Shown here: one piece after another, positions 28,511 to 36,052 of the stretch
Layout of the letters: the number at the start of each line of letters is the position of its first letter
How positions within the stretch are numbered: position 1 is the first letter of the stretch
Source: Opitutaceae bacterium
GTDB taxonomy: Bacteria; Verrucomicrobiota; Verrucomicrobiia; Opitutales; Opitutaceae
NCBI GenBank assembly: GCA_019455245.1
Contig: JACFMR010000015.1
Span: 1 to 42,557, forward strand
Direction of reading: 5' to 3'
DNA length: 42,557 nucleotides
Made by a program: the position numbers and the translations under genes
The notes under the pieces: generated by a model
Database searches by the model: none
The model's input: the letters and a program-made list of their open reading frames with translations, nothing else
Told to the model about the DNA's origin: nothing

Positions 28511-29527
28511 TCACGGTGCGGGGCGCAGCGTGGGGCCGTCGATCCAACGGCCGCTGATCATGACCGTGCGCGGATCGGCGGGCAGGCCGCGTTCGTTGCG
28601 ATGAATCTGCGCGGCCAGGGTTTCGACCGCGACCTCGCCGTGCAGCTCGGGCCGCAGGTCCAGGCCGGCGCAGGGCAGGGTGCGCTCGTGCCAGTTCAGG
28701 TTGAAATAGCCCAGCCGGCCGGGCACGGGAACCCCGGCTGCCTCGAACCACCGGGTGGCCTGGTCGACGTGACCGATGATGAGGTCGGGCTTGTGCTGGT
28801 CATACCACGCCAGCAGGTCCGGCCGGGCGATGGTTTCGCGCATGAAGACCGGCACGCGGCCGATGCCGCCCTGGTGCATCTGGAAGGAGCGGAAGGCGGC
28901 GGACCATTTGTGCACCAGGCGCTCGTCCTTGTGTTTGGTGATGAACAGGCCCGCCCGGCGGTAGCCCAGATCACGGAGGCGATGCAGCGCCGCGGTCAGG
29001 GTGAAGTGGTGATCCAGGGACACCGTGTGGTGCCGCAGTTCGGGGGAGTTGTAGTCGATGTGCAGCGAGGCGAAGTGCTCCCAGGGAAACCGGTCGGTAG
29101 AGCGGTTGGAATTGGGCTGGAGGAAAATCACGCCGAGGACCCCGCGGGCGCGCAGCATCCGCCCCATGGCCTCGGGCCCGGCGCCATCCTTGCCCAGTTG
29201 CAGCACATCCAGGTGAAAACCCAGGTCGGCCGCCCGCGAGGTCGCGCCCCGGATGATCTCCTGCTGCATGGGCAGGAGGTCGGGCTGGTGCGGCGACGGG
29301 ATGTGCAGGATGGTCAGATTGCCGATGAACGGCCGCGAGCGGTCCTTGCGTACATGCGCCATCAGGTTGCTGACGAGCTGGTTCCGGCTGTAGCCGTGCC
29401 GGTGCGCCGCCTCGAGGATGCGCGTGCGCAATGCGCCGCGCACATTGGGGTGCCCGGACAGGGCGCGGGAGACGGTGGCCGAGGAAACCCCGCAGAGGTC
29501 GGCCAGGGATCGGAGGGTTGGTTTCAT
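28511..29527 (-). CDS. LacI-family transcriptional regulator
   Basis: A 338-residue repressor. The start is at MKPTLRSLADLCGVS, giving the canonical helix-turn-helix TLRSLADLCGVSSATVSRALSGHPNV (4-29) and hinge. A periplasmic-binding-protein-like sensor domain follows (about 60-335) with FHLDVLQLGKDG, GVLGVIFLQPN, YRRAGLFITKHKDERL and GLDLRPELHGEVAVETLAAQIH. The gene is divergent from the TonB-dependent receptor across 299 bp that holds a perfect inverted repeat over the receptor promoter, so it probably controls receptor expression in response to a sugar. The ligand is not predictable. Confidence 0.92.
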   Translation of the reverse strand: MKPTLRSLADLCGVSSATVSRALSGHPNVRGALRTRILEAAHRHGYSRNQLVSNLMAHVRKDRSRPFIGNLTILHIPSPHQPDLLPMQQEIIRGATSRAADLGFHLDVLQLGKDGAGPEAMGRMLRARGVLGVIFLQPNSNRSTDRFPWEHFASLHIDYNSPELRHHTVSLDHHFTLTAALHRLRDLGYRRAGLFITKHKDERLVHKWSAAFRSFQMHQGGIGRVPVFMRETIARPDLLAWYDQHKPDLIIGHVDQATRWFEAAGVPVPGRLGYFNLNWHERTLPCAGLDLRPELHGEVAVETLAAQIHRNERGLPADPRTVMISGRWIDGPTLRPAP

Positions 29528-29718
29528 GCCGCTTTGCAACGCTTGCAACAGAGAAGGGGCGACAACGCCGCGCAAGCGCCTTTTGTCAAAAACGGCTTTT
29601 ATTACCACCCTATATAACGGACATAAAGAGACGTCGCACTACCCAACCCCCCCCTGATGTAGCGCCCAGCCTGAAGTTTTTCGCAAAGGTATGGAGCTTG
29701 AGGACTTTAGCCACTGCT

Positions 29719-29745
29719 TTGTCTATTTTTATATCTCGATATAAA
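29719..29745 (+). promoter_or_regulatory. Promoter with overlapping operator for the TonB-dependent receptor
   Basis: TTTATATC, TC, GATATAAA at 29728-29745 is a perfect inverted repeat. A -35-like TTGTCT (29719-29724) and a -10-like TATAAA (29740-29745), 15 bp apart, overlap it. It lies 82 bp before the receptor start. A repressor bound here would block transcription. The divergent LacI protein is the obvious candidate, although the centre lacks the usual LacI-type CG core. Confidence 0.5.
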
Positions 29746-29826
29746 TCCGCCCCGCGCGGGTTTATTCACCCCCCTTTCGGCTGCGGTTCCAATCCGGGAC
29801 CGGGCCTGAAAACCGACCCAAGAACC

Positions 29827-32800
29827 ATGAAACAAACACCCACCCACCCCATGCACAGCGCCAGGCGTCTCCTGGCGGTCTGTTTTGCGGTGTTGTTCGC
29901 AGCGACCGCCACGATTGGCGCGGCTGCGGATGACAATCTGAGCAAACTCCAACAGGAAAACGAGGCGCTGCGGCAGCAGAACGCCGAGTTGCAACGCCGG
30001 TTTGCCGAACTGGAAGCCCGTCTGAGCGGGGCGGCGCAACCCGCGCCGGCTCCGGCGGCCTCCGCCGACGAACCCGCCGCCCCCGCGTCCGGCGCTGCGG
30101 CCTCGCGTCTGGCCCCCGCTCCGGAAGATCCCGGCGTCGTCATGTTGTCCGCCTTCTCGGTCACGGGCGAAAAGGACTACGGCTACCTCAAGACCAATGC
30201 CGCCACCGCCACGCGCATCGGCATGGAGATCCAGCAGGTGCCGATGAACATCTCGGTCGTCTCGCGCGAATTCCTCGACGACACGAACACGCGTTCGTTG
30301 ATGGACATCCTGCGCTACACCGCGGCGGCCTCGGGCGACAACCGCTACGCCATGCGCCGCCCCGGCAACGAATCCACCCCGCAGGGTGCGTTCACCATGC
30401 GCGGTTTTGCGGTCAACACCCTGATGCGCAACGGCGTCTTCCGCTACATCTCCTACAACCTCGACAACATCGAGCGTGTGGAGGTCGTGAAAGGTCCCGC
30501 GGCCGTGTTCTTCGGCCAGGGTTACCCGGGCGGCGTGGTCAATTACGTGACCAAGCAGCCGGCCTTCACGAAGACCCCCAGCACCTTCAAGTATTCGATC
30601 AACGACAACAGCGGGCACAAGGTCGTCGCCGACATCAACCTGCTCCTGAACAAGAAGGCCGCCTTCCGCATGGTCGGCGCCTGGGACGACACCCAGGGCG
30701 AGCGCCGCTTCGAGTTCCGTCGCAACGTCAACCTGACGCCCAGCCTCACGGTCATCCCCTTCGACAGCGGCAAGCTGAAGGTCAACCTCGAGCTGGAATA
30801 CCTCGACGAGAGCTTCAACCAGAACGACTACGACTGGATCTGGTCTGATTTCGACGGCTGGAAAGCCGCCGCGCTCGCCAACCCCGGCCGCGTGGCCAAT
30901 TCGGGCGGCCAAACGCCGAGCCTGAGCTACGCCGCCTACATCAACAGCCGGCGCGCCGCCACCGGCGACTACACGCTGCCGGCCTACACCAGCGTGGAGC
31001 GCGGTGCGTATTACACCGACGCCAGTGGCAAGTTCATCCACGACGAGGCCTTCAACTACACCAGCCGTGGCGCGCGCACGATGAACGAGGTCAAGGTCTT
31101 CACGACCACGGTGGACTTCGCCCCGTTTGACTGGCTCGAGGGCCGTTACGTCCTCCAGCGGGACAACAGCCGCTTCAACAGCATCGAGGGCATCACCACC
31201 CCGTATGGCGACGGCATCCACTGGAACGTCGGCGCCAGCGCCACCGCCGGTTACTACCGCGACACGACGGCGCATCAGGTCGACCTGATCTTCAAATTCG
31301 AGACCGGCGACATCAAACACAAGCTGCTCACCGGCTTCAATCACTCGAAGTACTACCAGAACTTCTACTCGCACGACATCCGGCTCAATCCCTTCTACGG
31401 GCACGTCCCCGGTGCGACCAACCCGATCGCCAATCCCGGCTATGGCACCACCGGCGGCACGCAGGTGCCGGACAATCTGGTGGGCGAGGGCCGCGGCCAC
31501 GACACGGGCGTCCCGACGACCAACGCCGTGGTGCGCGATCGCGACGGCAACATCAAGCTCGTGAAGGCCGTTTACAGCAACTTCGATCCCGGCTTCGAGG
31601 TTTACCCGACCATCGACAAGCTGTTCCCGAACGGCCGCGCCTGGCTCGACGGTTACAAGCCCATCAACATCGCGGCCTACCTGAACTATCAGGCGGCGCT
31701 CTTTGACGACCGGCTCAACATCATCGCGGGCTTCCGCCGGCAGTCGCTGGAGGAGAAGGGCCAGTATCTGATGTCCAACTACCCGTGGTACATCGTCCCG
31801 GTCGACGCGTGGAAAGATCCCGTCAAGTACCCGGCCAACGAGTGGGGCTACGGCGCCAACTACATCAAGACCCTCCGCGTGTACAAGAAGGAAGCCGATG
31901 CCTGGATGGGCGGCGCCTCCTTTGCGATCAACAAGGAGCTCAGCGTCTACGCCTCCGTGTCCAAGACCTTCCAGTTCAACGTGGGCAACGTGGGCGGCGT
32001 GTTTGTCGGCAACGAGATTCCGATCGTGCAGAGCGCGCTCGACCAGAACGGCGGCTCGTTCCAATACCTCGGCCAGACCATCACCTCCACCAGCCAGTTC
32101 GTGGACATCATGACCGCCCGCGGCGGCTACAACCCGCTCAAGGACGAGACCGGCATGAACTGGGAGTTCGGCGCCAAGCTGAGCACGGAGGACAGCAAGA
32201 TCGTCGGCACGATCTCGTTCTTCCGCGGCGAGCGCACCAACCAGATGTTGGATGATCCCGCCGCCCAGTCGAACCTCGAGGAGCCGCTCAACTACAACAC
32301 GACGCTCTTCGCCCCCGGCACGCTGGGTTACAACACCCGCGTCTTCCGCTGGCGCACGACCGACCTGAAGAACCGCATCGAAGGCTCCGAGGCTGAGGTC
32401 ATCTGGACCCCGGTGCCGAACTTCCAGGCGGTGATCAACGGCTCCTGGCTGTGGACCGCCAAGACGGTTTACGACAAGACCCGCGCCAAGCCCGGCTCCA
32501 CGGCCTACAACAACCTGAGCGCCGCGGCCAAGGTCGCCTCCGACATCTACTACGGCGCCCGCATCGAGAACGTGCCCGAGTACCGCTTCAACGCCTTCGG
32601 CAAGTACACGTTCACCGGCGGCACCATGCGCGGCCTCTCCGTCGGCGGCGGCATGCGCTACTCCTCGTCGACCGTGGTCAGCCGCTCGGTGGATTGGAAT
32701 CCGCTCAACGGCGGTTACCAGGCCGGCGACTACCTGGTGTTCGACCTGACGTTCAACTACCCGTGGAGCGTCGGCGGCTTCAACTTCCGCACCTCGCTCG

Positions 32801-32895
32801 GCATCTACAACGTTACCGACGAGGACTACTCGGAAGGTTCGTTCGTGCTGTCCCCGCAGCGGAACTGGCTGCTCTCGAACACCCTCGAGTTCTGA
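29827..32895 (+). CDS. TonB-dependent outer-membrane receptor
   Basis: A 1022-residue receptor for active uptake of a large ligand across the outer membrane, probably an oligosaccharide. A signal peptide covers about 1-34 (ARRLLAVCFAVLFAATATIGAAA). An unusual heptad coiled-coil segment (about 38-67, LSKLQQENEALRQQNAELQR) and a Pro/Ala linker come next, then a TonB-box-like VVMLSAFSVTG (104-114). The plug has VPMNISVVSREFLDD, LMDILRYT, FTMRGF and ERVEVVKGPAAVFFGQGYPGGVVNYVTK. The rest is the 22-strand barrel, ending with Phe (NTLEF), as outer-membrane proteins do. The start is at MKQTPTHPMHSARR; the long upstream frame is spurious. No SusD partner is adjacent, so it is not a Bacteroidetes-type SusCD pair. 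Confidence 0.95.
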   Translation: MKQTPTHPMHSARRLLAVCFAVLFAATATIGAAADDNLSKLQQENEALRQQNAELQRRFAELEARLSGAAQPAPAPAASADEPAAPASGAAASRLAPAPEDPGVVMLSAFSVTGEKDYGYLKTNAATATRIGMEIQQVPMNISVVSREFLDDTNTRSLMDILRYTAAASGDNRYAMRRPGNESTPQGAFTMRGFAVNTLMRNGVFRYISYNLDNIERVEVVKGPAAVFFGQGYPGGVVNYVTKQPAFTKTPSTFKYSINDNSGHKVVADINLLLNKKAAFRMVGAWDDTQGERRFEFRRNVNLTPSLTVIPFDSGKLKVNLELEYLDESFNQNDYDWIWSDFDGWKAAALANPGRVANSGGQTPSLSYAAYINSRRAATGDYTLPAYTSVERGAYYTDASGKFIHDEAFNYTSRGARTMNEVKVFTTTVDFAPFDWLEGRYVLQRDNSRFNSIEGITTPYGDGIHWNVGASATAGYYRDTTAHQVDLIFKFETGDIKHKLLTGFNHSKYYQNFYSHDIRLNPFYGHVPGATNPIANPGYGTTGGTQVPDNLVGEGRGHDTGVPTTNAVVRDRDGNIKLVKAVYSNFDPGFEVYPTIDKLFPNGRAWLDGYKPINIAAYLNYQAALFDDRLNIIAGFRRQSLEEKGQYLMSNYPWYIVPVDAWKDPVKYPANEWGYGANYIKTLRVYKKEADAWMGGASFAINKELSVYASVSKTFQFNVGNVGGVFVGNEIPIVQSALDQNGGSFQYLGQTITSTSQFVDIMTARGGYNPLKDETGMNWEFGAKLSTEDSKIVGTISFFRGERTNQMLDDPAAQSNLEEPLNYNTTLFAPGTLGYNTRVFRWRTTDLKNRIEGSEAEVIWTPVPNFQAVINGSWLWTAKTVYDKTRAKPGSTAYNNLSAAAKVASDIYYGARIENVPEYRFNAFGKYTFTGGTMRGLSVGGGMRYSSSTVVSRSVDWNPLNGGYQAGDYLVFDLTFNYPWSVGGFNFRTSLGIYNVTDEDYSEGSFVLSPQRNWLLSNTLEF

Positions 32896-32922
32896 GTTCG
32901 GTTCAACCGGTTTAAGATTACC

Positions 32923-32953
32923 AAGGCGGAGTCCCCCGGGACTCCGCCTTTTT
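32923..32953 (+). terminator. Rho-independent terminator of the TonB-dependent receptor
   Basis: AAGGCGGAGTCCC and GGGACTCCGCCTT form a perfect 13-bp stem around a two-base CC centre, followed by a T-run. It begins 28 bases after the receptor stop, so the receptor is probably a single-gene transcript. Confidence 0.93.
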
Positions 32954-33330
32954 CGTGTCTGGAAAAGGATTTACCACTGCAGGGCAGAGGTTCCGACCCG
33001 TCCTCCCTGGGCTCAGCGACAGAGTAACCCTGCCCTTGAGCGGATTAAGTTGAAGTGTAGCCGCGTTGGCCGTGCCCTTCGTAGGCTTGGCGAAGTAGGG
33101 AGCGCAGCGACAACGTGGTTTCCCAGTGGCCACACTTGGCTGAACCTCACTCCGTTCGGAACACATTTGGCTTAAGTGCAGCTACGACATTTCAGAAAAT
33201 GCTCTTGCATTAACCGCGGATCACTCGGATTGCCCGGATATCTATCATTACCCGCCGCCGTCGGAGACGCCGATGCCGGCCGCGATGTCTGATGGTGTGG
33301 GGACCGGGGCCAAATACGCCGGCCACCCGA
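32954..33330. other. Intergenic region with degenerate repeats
   Basis: No gene is supported in these 377 bp between the receptor terminator and the mazF stop. Fragments such as AAGTGTAGCCGCGTTG (about 33053) and AAGTGCAGCTACGAC (about 33175), and the run GTAGGGAGCGCAGCGACAAC, resemble worn copies of intergenic palindromic elements. Confidence 0.4.
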
Positions 33331-33672
33331 TTAGCCCTCGTCACCGAGCAGAGGCACAATAAGCGCAAGAACGTCCTCAGTCACATCGTCGCTGGTCGCT
33401 GCGGCGAATTCAGCCTTCCGAACTTTCCAATCCAGACTCTTGACCTGATCCGACAAGATCACGCCGCTCACCTCCAGCCCATCTGGCAGGGCGACTTCAA
33501 AAGGATAGCCCTTCGCCTTGGACGTAATCGGACAGGCCAGAAAAAGGCCGGTCTTCCGGTTGTAACCCTCGGGTGACAGCACAAACGCCGGACGACGCCC
33601 CGCCTGCTCGTGTCCGGCCTGTGGGTCAAAACTCAGCCATACGACGTCGCCTCTGCGGGGAACATAGCCCAT
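33331..33672 (-). CDS. mazF: MazF-type toxin (endoribonuclease)
   Basis: A 113-residue protein of the MazF/PemK family. RRGDVVWLSFDPQAGHEQAGRRPAFVLSP at the start and LFLACPITSKAKGYPFEVALP in the middle are the conserved beta-barrel and active-site stretches; SGVILSDQVKSLDW is the third block. MazF toxins cut single-stranded RNA at short sequences. The start is taken at the ATG at 33672, whose A is also the last base of the upstream gene's TGA; a GTG six bases earlier is possible. It is coupled to the AbrB-type antitoxin gene upstream. Confidence 0.92.
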   Translation of the reverse strand: MGYVPRRGDVVWLSFDPQAGHEQAGRRPAFVLSPEGYNRKTGLFLACPITSKAKGYPFEVALPDGLEVSGVILSDQVKSLDWKVRKAEFAAATSDDVTEDVLALIVPLLGDEG

Positions 33673-33914
33673 CACCACACCTCCTGCCCAACGGCGGTGC
33701 CCGTCGAGACGGAATCATGGCGATTGGCGGGCGTAATGCGCTTCAGCAAATCAGCCAGGGCATGCTGCTTGCGCCGTACCGGCCGCACCACCAACGCACC
33801 GGATTTTAACGTGAGTTCGACCTGCGATCCTTCGGCGATGCGCGTCTCAACGGCGTAAGCCCGCGGAATCCGAAGCGCCAGACTGTTGCCCCAACGTTGC
33901 ACGGCGGTTTTCAT
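33672..33914 (-). CDS. mazE: MazE-type antitoxin (AbrB/SpoVT fold)
   Basis: An 80-residue protein. The first 45 residues (MKTAVQRWGNSLALRIPRAYA, GSQVELTLKSGALVVRP) form the swapped-hairpin DNA-binding domain of MazE. The rest (KQHALADLLKRITPANRHD) is the flexible toxin-binding tail. It binds and blocks MazF and represses the pair's own promoter. The stop overlaps the mazF start by one base. Confidence 0.92.
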   Translation of the reverse strand: MKTAVQRWGNSLALRIPRAYAVETRIAEGSQVELTLKSGALVVRPVRRKQHALADLLKRITPANRHDSVSTGTAVGQEVW

Positions 33915-34034
33915 GGCTCTACGATGTAGCTACGGCGCGGCGCCCGTCAAGTGATCGCTTTGGGCTTTAGCAATCACCCGCGCCTTGGCGCGGGAGCGGC
34001 CCGGAGTTGGGTGACTGACTGGTTGGGTATTCTT

Positions 34035-34454
34035 CTAATAAACGTCACGGAAATGATGATCCCTTGCCTTGGCGCTGATGATCTCCGCCCACTCCTCAAG
34101 ACTATATGGAGTCTCATCATCTTTGTAGTAATAGGCGGTCGCGACGCGCAAGACCTGTGTCCGATTCAACCAATACTCCACAATATTCCCGCCGACTCTT
34201 CCTTTCCCCTCTCGATCAGGGATCCAATCAACGAAGGCGATGGGTAGCGGTTCCACTGGCTTGGGAAGCATCTTTTCCACAGTGCGCTCTGGCACAGGAA
34301 ACGAAAGCTTCGCGAGTGAGGCGCGGAGCGCCTCAACTTCCGAACGGGAATAGTCGGCAAACTGCGGTGCTTGTCCGCCAACGCCGAAAATCGGCTCTGG
34401 GGTCTTGCATCCTGCCAGCATCAACCCGCACAAGATGGAAATGATGATACGCAT
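34035..34454 (-). CDS. Small lipoprotein of unknown function
   Basis: A 139-residue protein with a short signal MRIIISILCGLMLAGC in which LAGC is a lipobox (Cys16), so the mature protein is probably membrane-anchored. The rest has a helical region (SRSEVEALRASLAKL), a Pro-rich stretch and a C-terminal half with EYWLNRTQVLRVATAYYYKDDE. I do not recognise a family. GC content appears lower than in its neighbours, which may indicate recent acquisition together with the nearby mazEF pair. Confidence 0.7.
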   Translation of the reverse strand: MRIIISILCGLMLAGCKTPEPIFGVGGQAPQFADYSRSEVEALRASLAKLSFPVPERTVEKMLPKPVEPLPIAFVDWIPDREGKGRVGGNIVEYWLNRTQVLRVATAYYYKDDETPYSLEEWAEIISAKARDHHFRDVY

Positions 34455-34988
34455 GAGTTCTTCTGCTCAGACATTATCGCTGCGATGAAGCAGCGGAGTG
34501 AAAGAGGAGTGCTTGTCCTTGGGGGACGCGGGTTACGCTCGGAGAGCGCCTGTCCGCATGGGTGTGGCGTGTAACCGGAACAACCAAAACCAAGGGCAAG
34601 GGCATGAAGTAAACAGGTATAGTCGTGGGAGGTGATGTCCACAAAGTTTACCCGCCGGAGGCGGCGCTATAGTTGAACAAGGTTCTGGCCCTACTGCGAA
34701 TTGGTGCCCGGCCAACGGCCGGGTCTACCGGGCGGCATCATGAGGCATGATTGGGTGAGCCGTTTCGGAGGGCCCGCCTTCGATCAACTACGGCGCGGCA
34801 AGCGGCAAGCGGGGCCGTATTCACGAGGCCAGCCATTTTCAATCTGTGTGTATCTGTGAAATCTGTGGTTCACCGGGATGAAACCCGGAAAGGCGCGGAC
34901 CAAGGTCCGGCCCTACGAGATCAGGCGACCACTCTGCGACTCAGCGGCTCTGCGTGAGGTGATGCCGATGCCCTGCCATCGGCCGGGC
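34455..34988. other. Intergenic region with palindromic remnants
   Basis: No gene is supported in this 534-bp stretch. It contains small inverted repeats such as GCCCGGCCAACGGCCGGGT (about 34707-34726) and CGCGGACCAAGGTCCG (about 34895), ending in GCCCTACGA, plus an ATCTGTGTGTATCTGTG tract (about 34843). These resemble worn members of the intergenic palindrome families seen elsewhere in the window. Confidence 0.45.
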
Positions 34989-35909
34989 CTACTCGGCGGC
35001 CCCATTGCCCTTGCGCTTGGCCGGCACGGGTTTGAGGCGTTCGTGCGGGCGGGTGAAGGCGTCGTAGGTCTCGGGGCGGCGGTCGTTGAGCATGTCGATC
35101 TTCCAGACCCAATCGCCGGGGCGGGTGAACTGCAGCGCGATGCGCGGGGCGGCGAGATCGATCGTGGCCAGCGCGATGCCCGGATAGCGGCCGGCGTCGG
35201 CGAGGATCATGGCGTCGGGCGCAATGATGCTGCTGCGGCCGATGAGCATGCCCGGCATCCACGAGCGGTCGCGCGGGCAGCCGTAGCAGACCGGCACGTG
35301 GTGCACGCCGTTGTGGATGGCGGGGGCGCGCAGCAGCACGTCCATGAACTCGCCGCCCCAGCCGCTCATCAGGTGCGGCCAGAAGATGATCTCGGCGCCG
35401 TTGAGCGTCAGGCAACGCGCACTCTCGGGGAACGAATTGTCGTGGCAGATCTGCACGCCGACGCGCGTGCCGGCGATGTCGAAGACCGGCCACGTGTCGC
35501 CGGGCACGACGCCGTAGGCGGTCTCGTTCTCGATGCAATGGACCTTGCAGTAATCGCCGGCGTGCCGGCCGCGTTCGTCGATGACCACCGCGACGTTGCG
35601 CAGGACGCCGTCGAGCGTGGCGAGGATCGGGGCAACGATCGCCATGCGGTGTTTTTTGGCGATGGGGGCGAACCGGCGCAGCGTTTCGGCGTGGGTCTGC
35701 TTGAACGCCGCGGGGGAGCGCGCCTCGGGAGGGATGCCGACGGCGTTGAAGGTCTCGCCGAGCCCGGCGAGGCCGGCGCCGCGGCGGCCGGCGTCCTCGA
35801 GCCATTTGGCGGCAAGGGTGAAATTGGCGCGCTGCACGGTGGCGACCGGCTGGGCCGATTCCTCGACGGCGGGCAGTTGGATGGCGGCGATGGTCAGGGG
35901 GCGTTTCAT
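34989..35909 (-). CDS. Carbon-nitrogen hydrolase (nitrilase superfamily)
   Basis: A 306-residue hydrolase with the complete Glu-Lys-Cys triad: Glu52 in GLGETFNA, Lys122 in DYCKVHCIE and Cys155 in VQICHDNSFPE. Superfamily members cleave amide or nitrile C-N bonds. The wide GVPGDTWPVFD and SGWGGEFMD... regions place it among amidase-like rather than true nitrilase branches, but the substrate is unknown. It follows the giant toroid/propeller gene on the same strand, separated by an ACGGAT-type inverted repeat and about 140 bp, so a link to glycan metabolism is possible. The C-terminus is Lys/Pro-rich. Confidence 0.88.
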   Translation of the reverse strand: MKRPLTIAAIQLPAVEESAQPVATVQRANFTLAAKWLEDAGRRGAGLAGLGETFNAVGIPPEARSPAAFKQTHAETLRRFAPIAKKHRMAIVAPILATLDGVLRNVAVVIDERGRHAGDYCKVHCIENETAYGVVPGDTWPVFDIAGTRVGVQICHDNSFPESARCLTLNGAEIIFWPHLMSGWGGEFMDVLLRAPAIHNGVHHVPVCYGCPRDRSWMPGMLIGRSSIIAPDAMILADAGRYPGIALATIDLAAPRIALQFTRPGDWVWKIDMLNDRRPETYDAFTRPHERLKPVPAKRKGNGAAE

Positions 35910-35972
35910 GGGTGGATGCTTTTAAAGCGCTGGTTGACGCTGACGAACTCTATTCGAAGCGCGGTGTTTTTA

Positions 35973-36042
35973 ACCACGGATAACACGGATGTTCACGGAT
36001 CAAATCTGCAATCCATCCGTGAGGATCAGTGTAATCCGTGGT
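35973..36042. repeat. ACGGAT-type inverted repeat
   Basis: The left arm contains ACCACGGAT, AACACGGAT and TTCACGGAT in tandem (35973-36000). The right arm contains the complements ATCCGTGA, GTGTAATCCGTGGT (36015-36042). This kind of palindrome built from CACGGAT units recurs in intergenic regions of several bacterial phyla. It lies between two genes on the minus strand and would fold into a long hairpin in the RNA. Confidence 0.7.
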
Positions 36043-36052
36043 GAGGTTCGAA

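Noticed and set aside
29645..29653. Run of C residues upstream of the TonB-dependent receptor as a phase-variation tract
   Set aside because: It is noncoding and about 170 bp from the start codon, outside the likely promoter.
29707..32064. 785-codon minus-strand frame opposite the TonB-dependent receptor
   Set aside because: Antisense shadow; the receptor itself is unmistakable.
33292..33576. Plus-strand frame overlapping mazF
   Set aside because: No motif, and it overlaps the toxin gene antisense.
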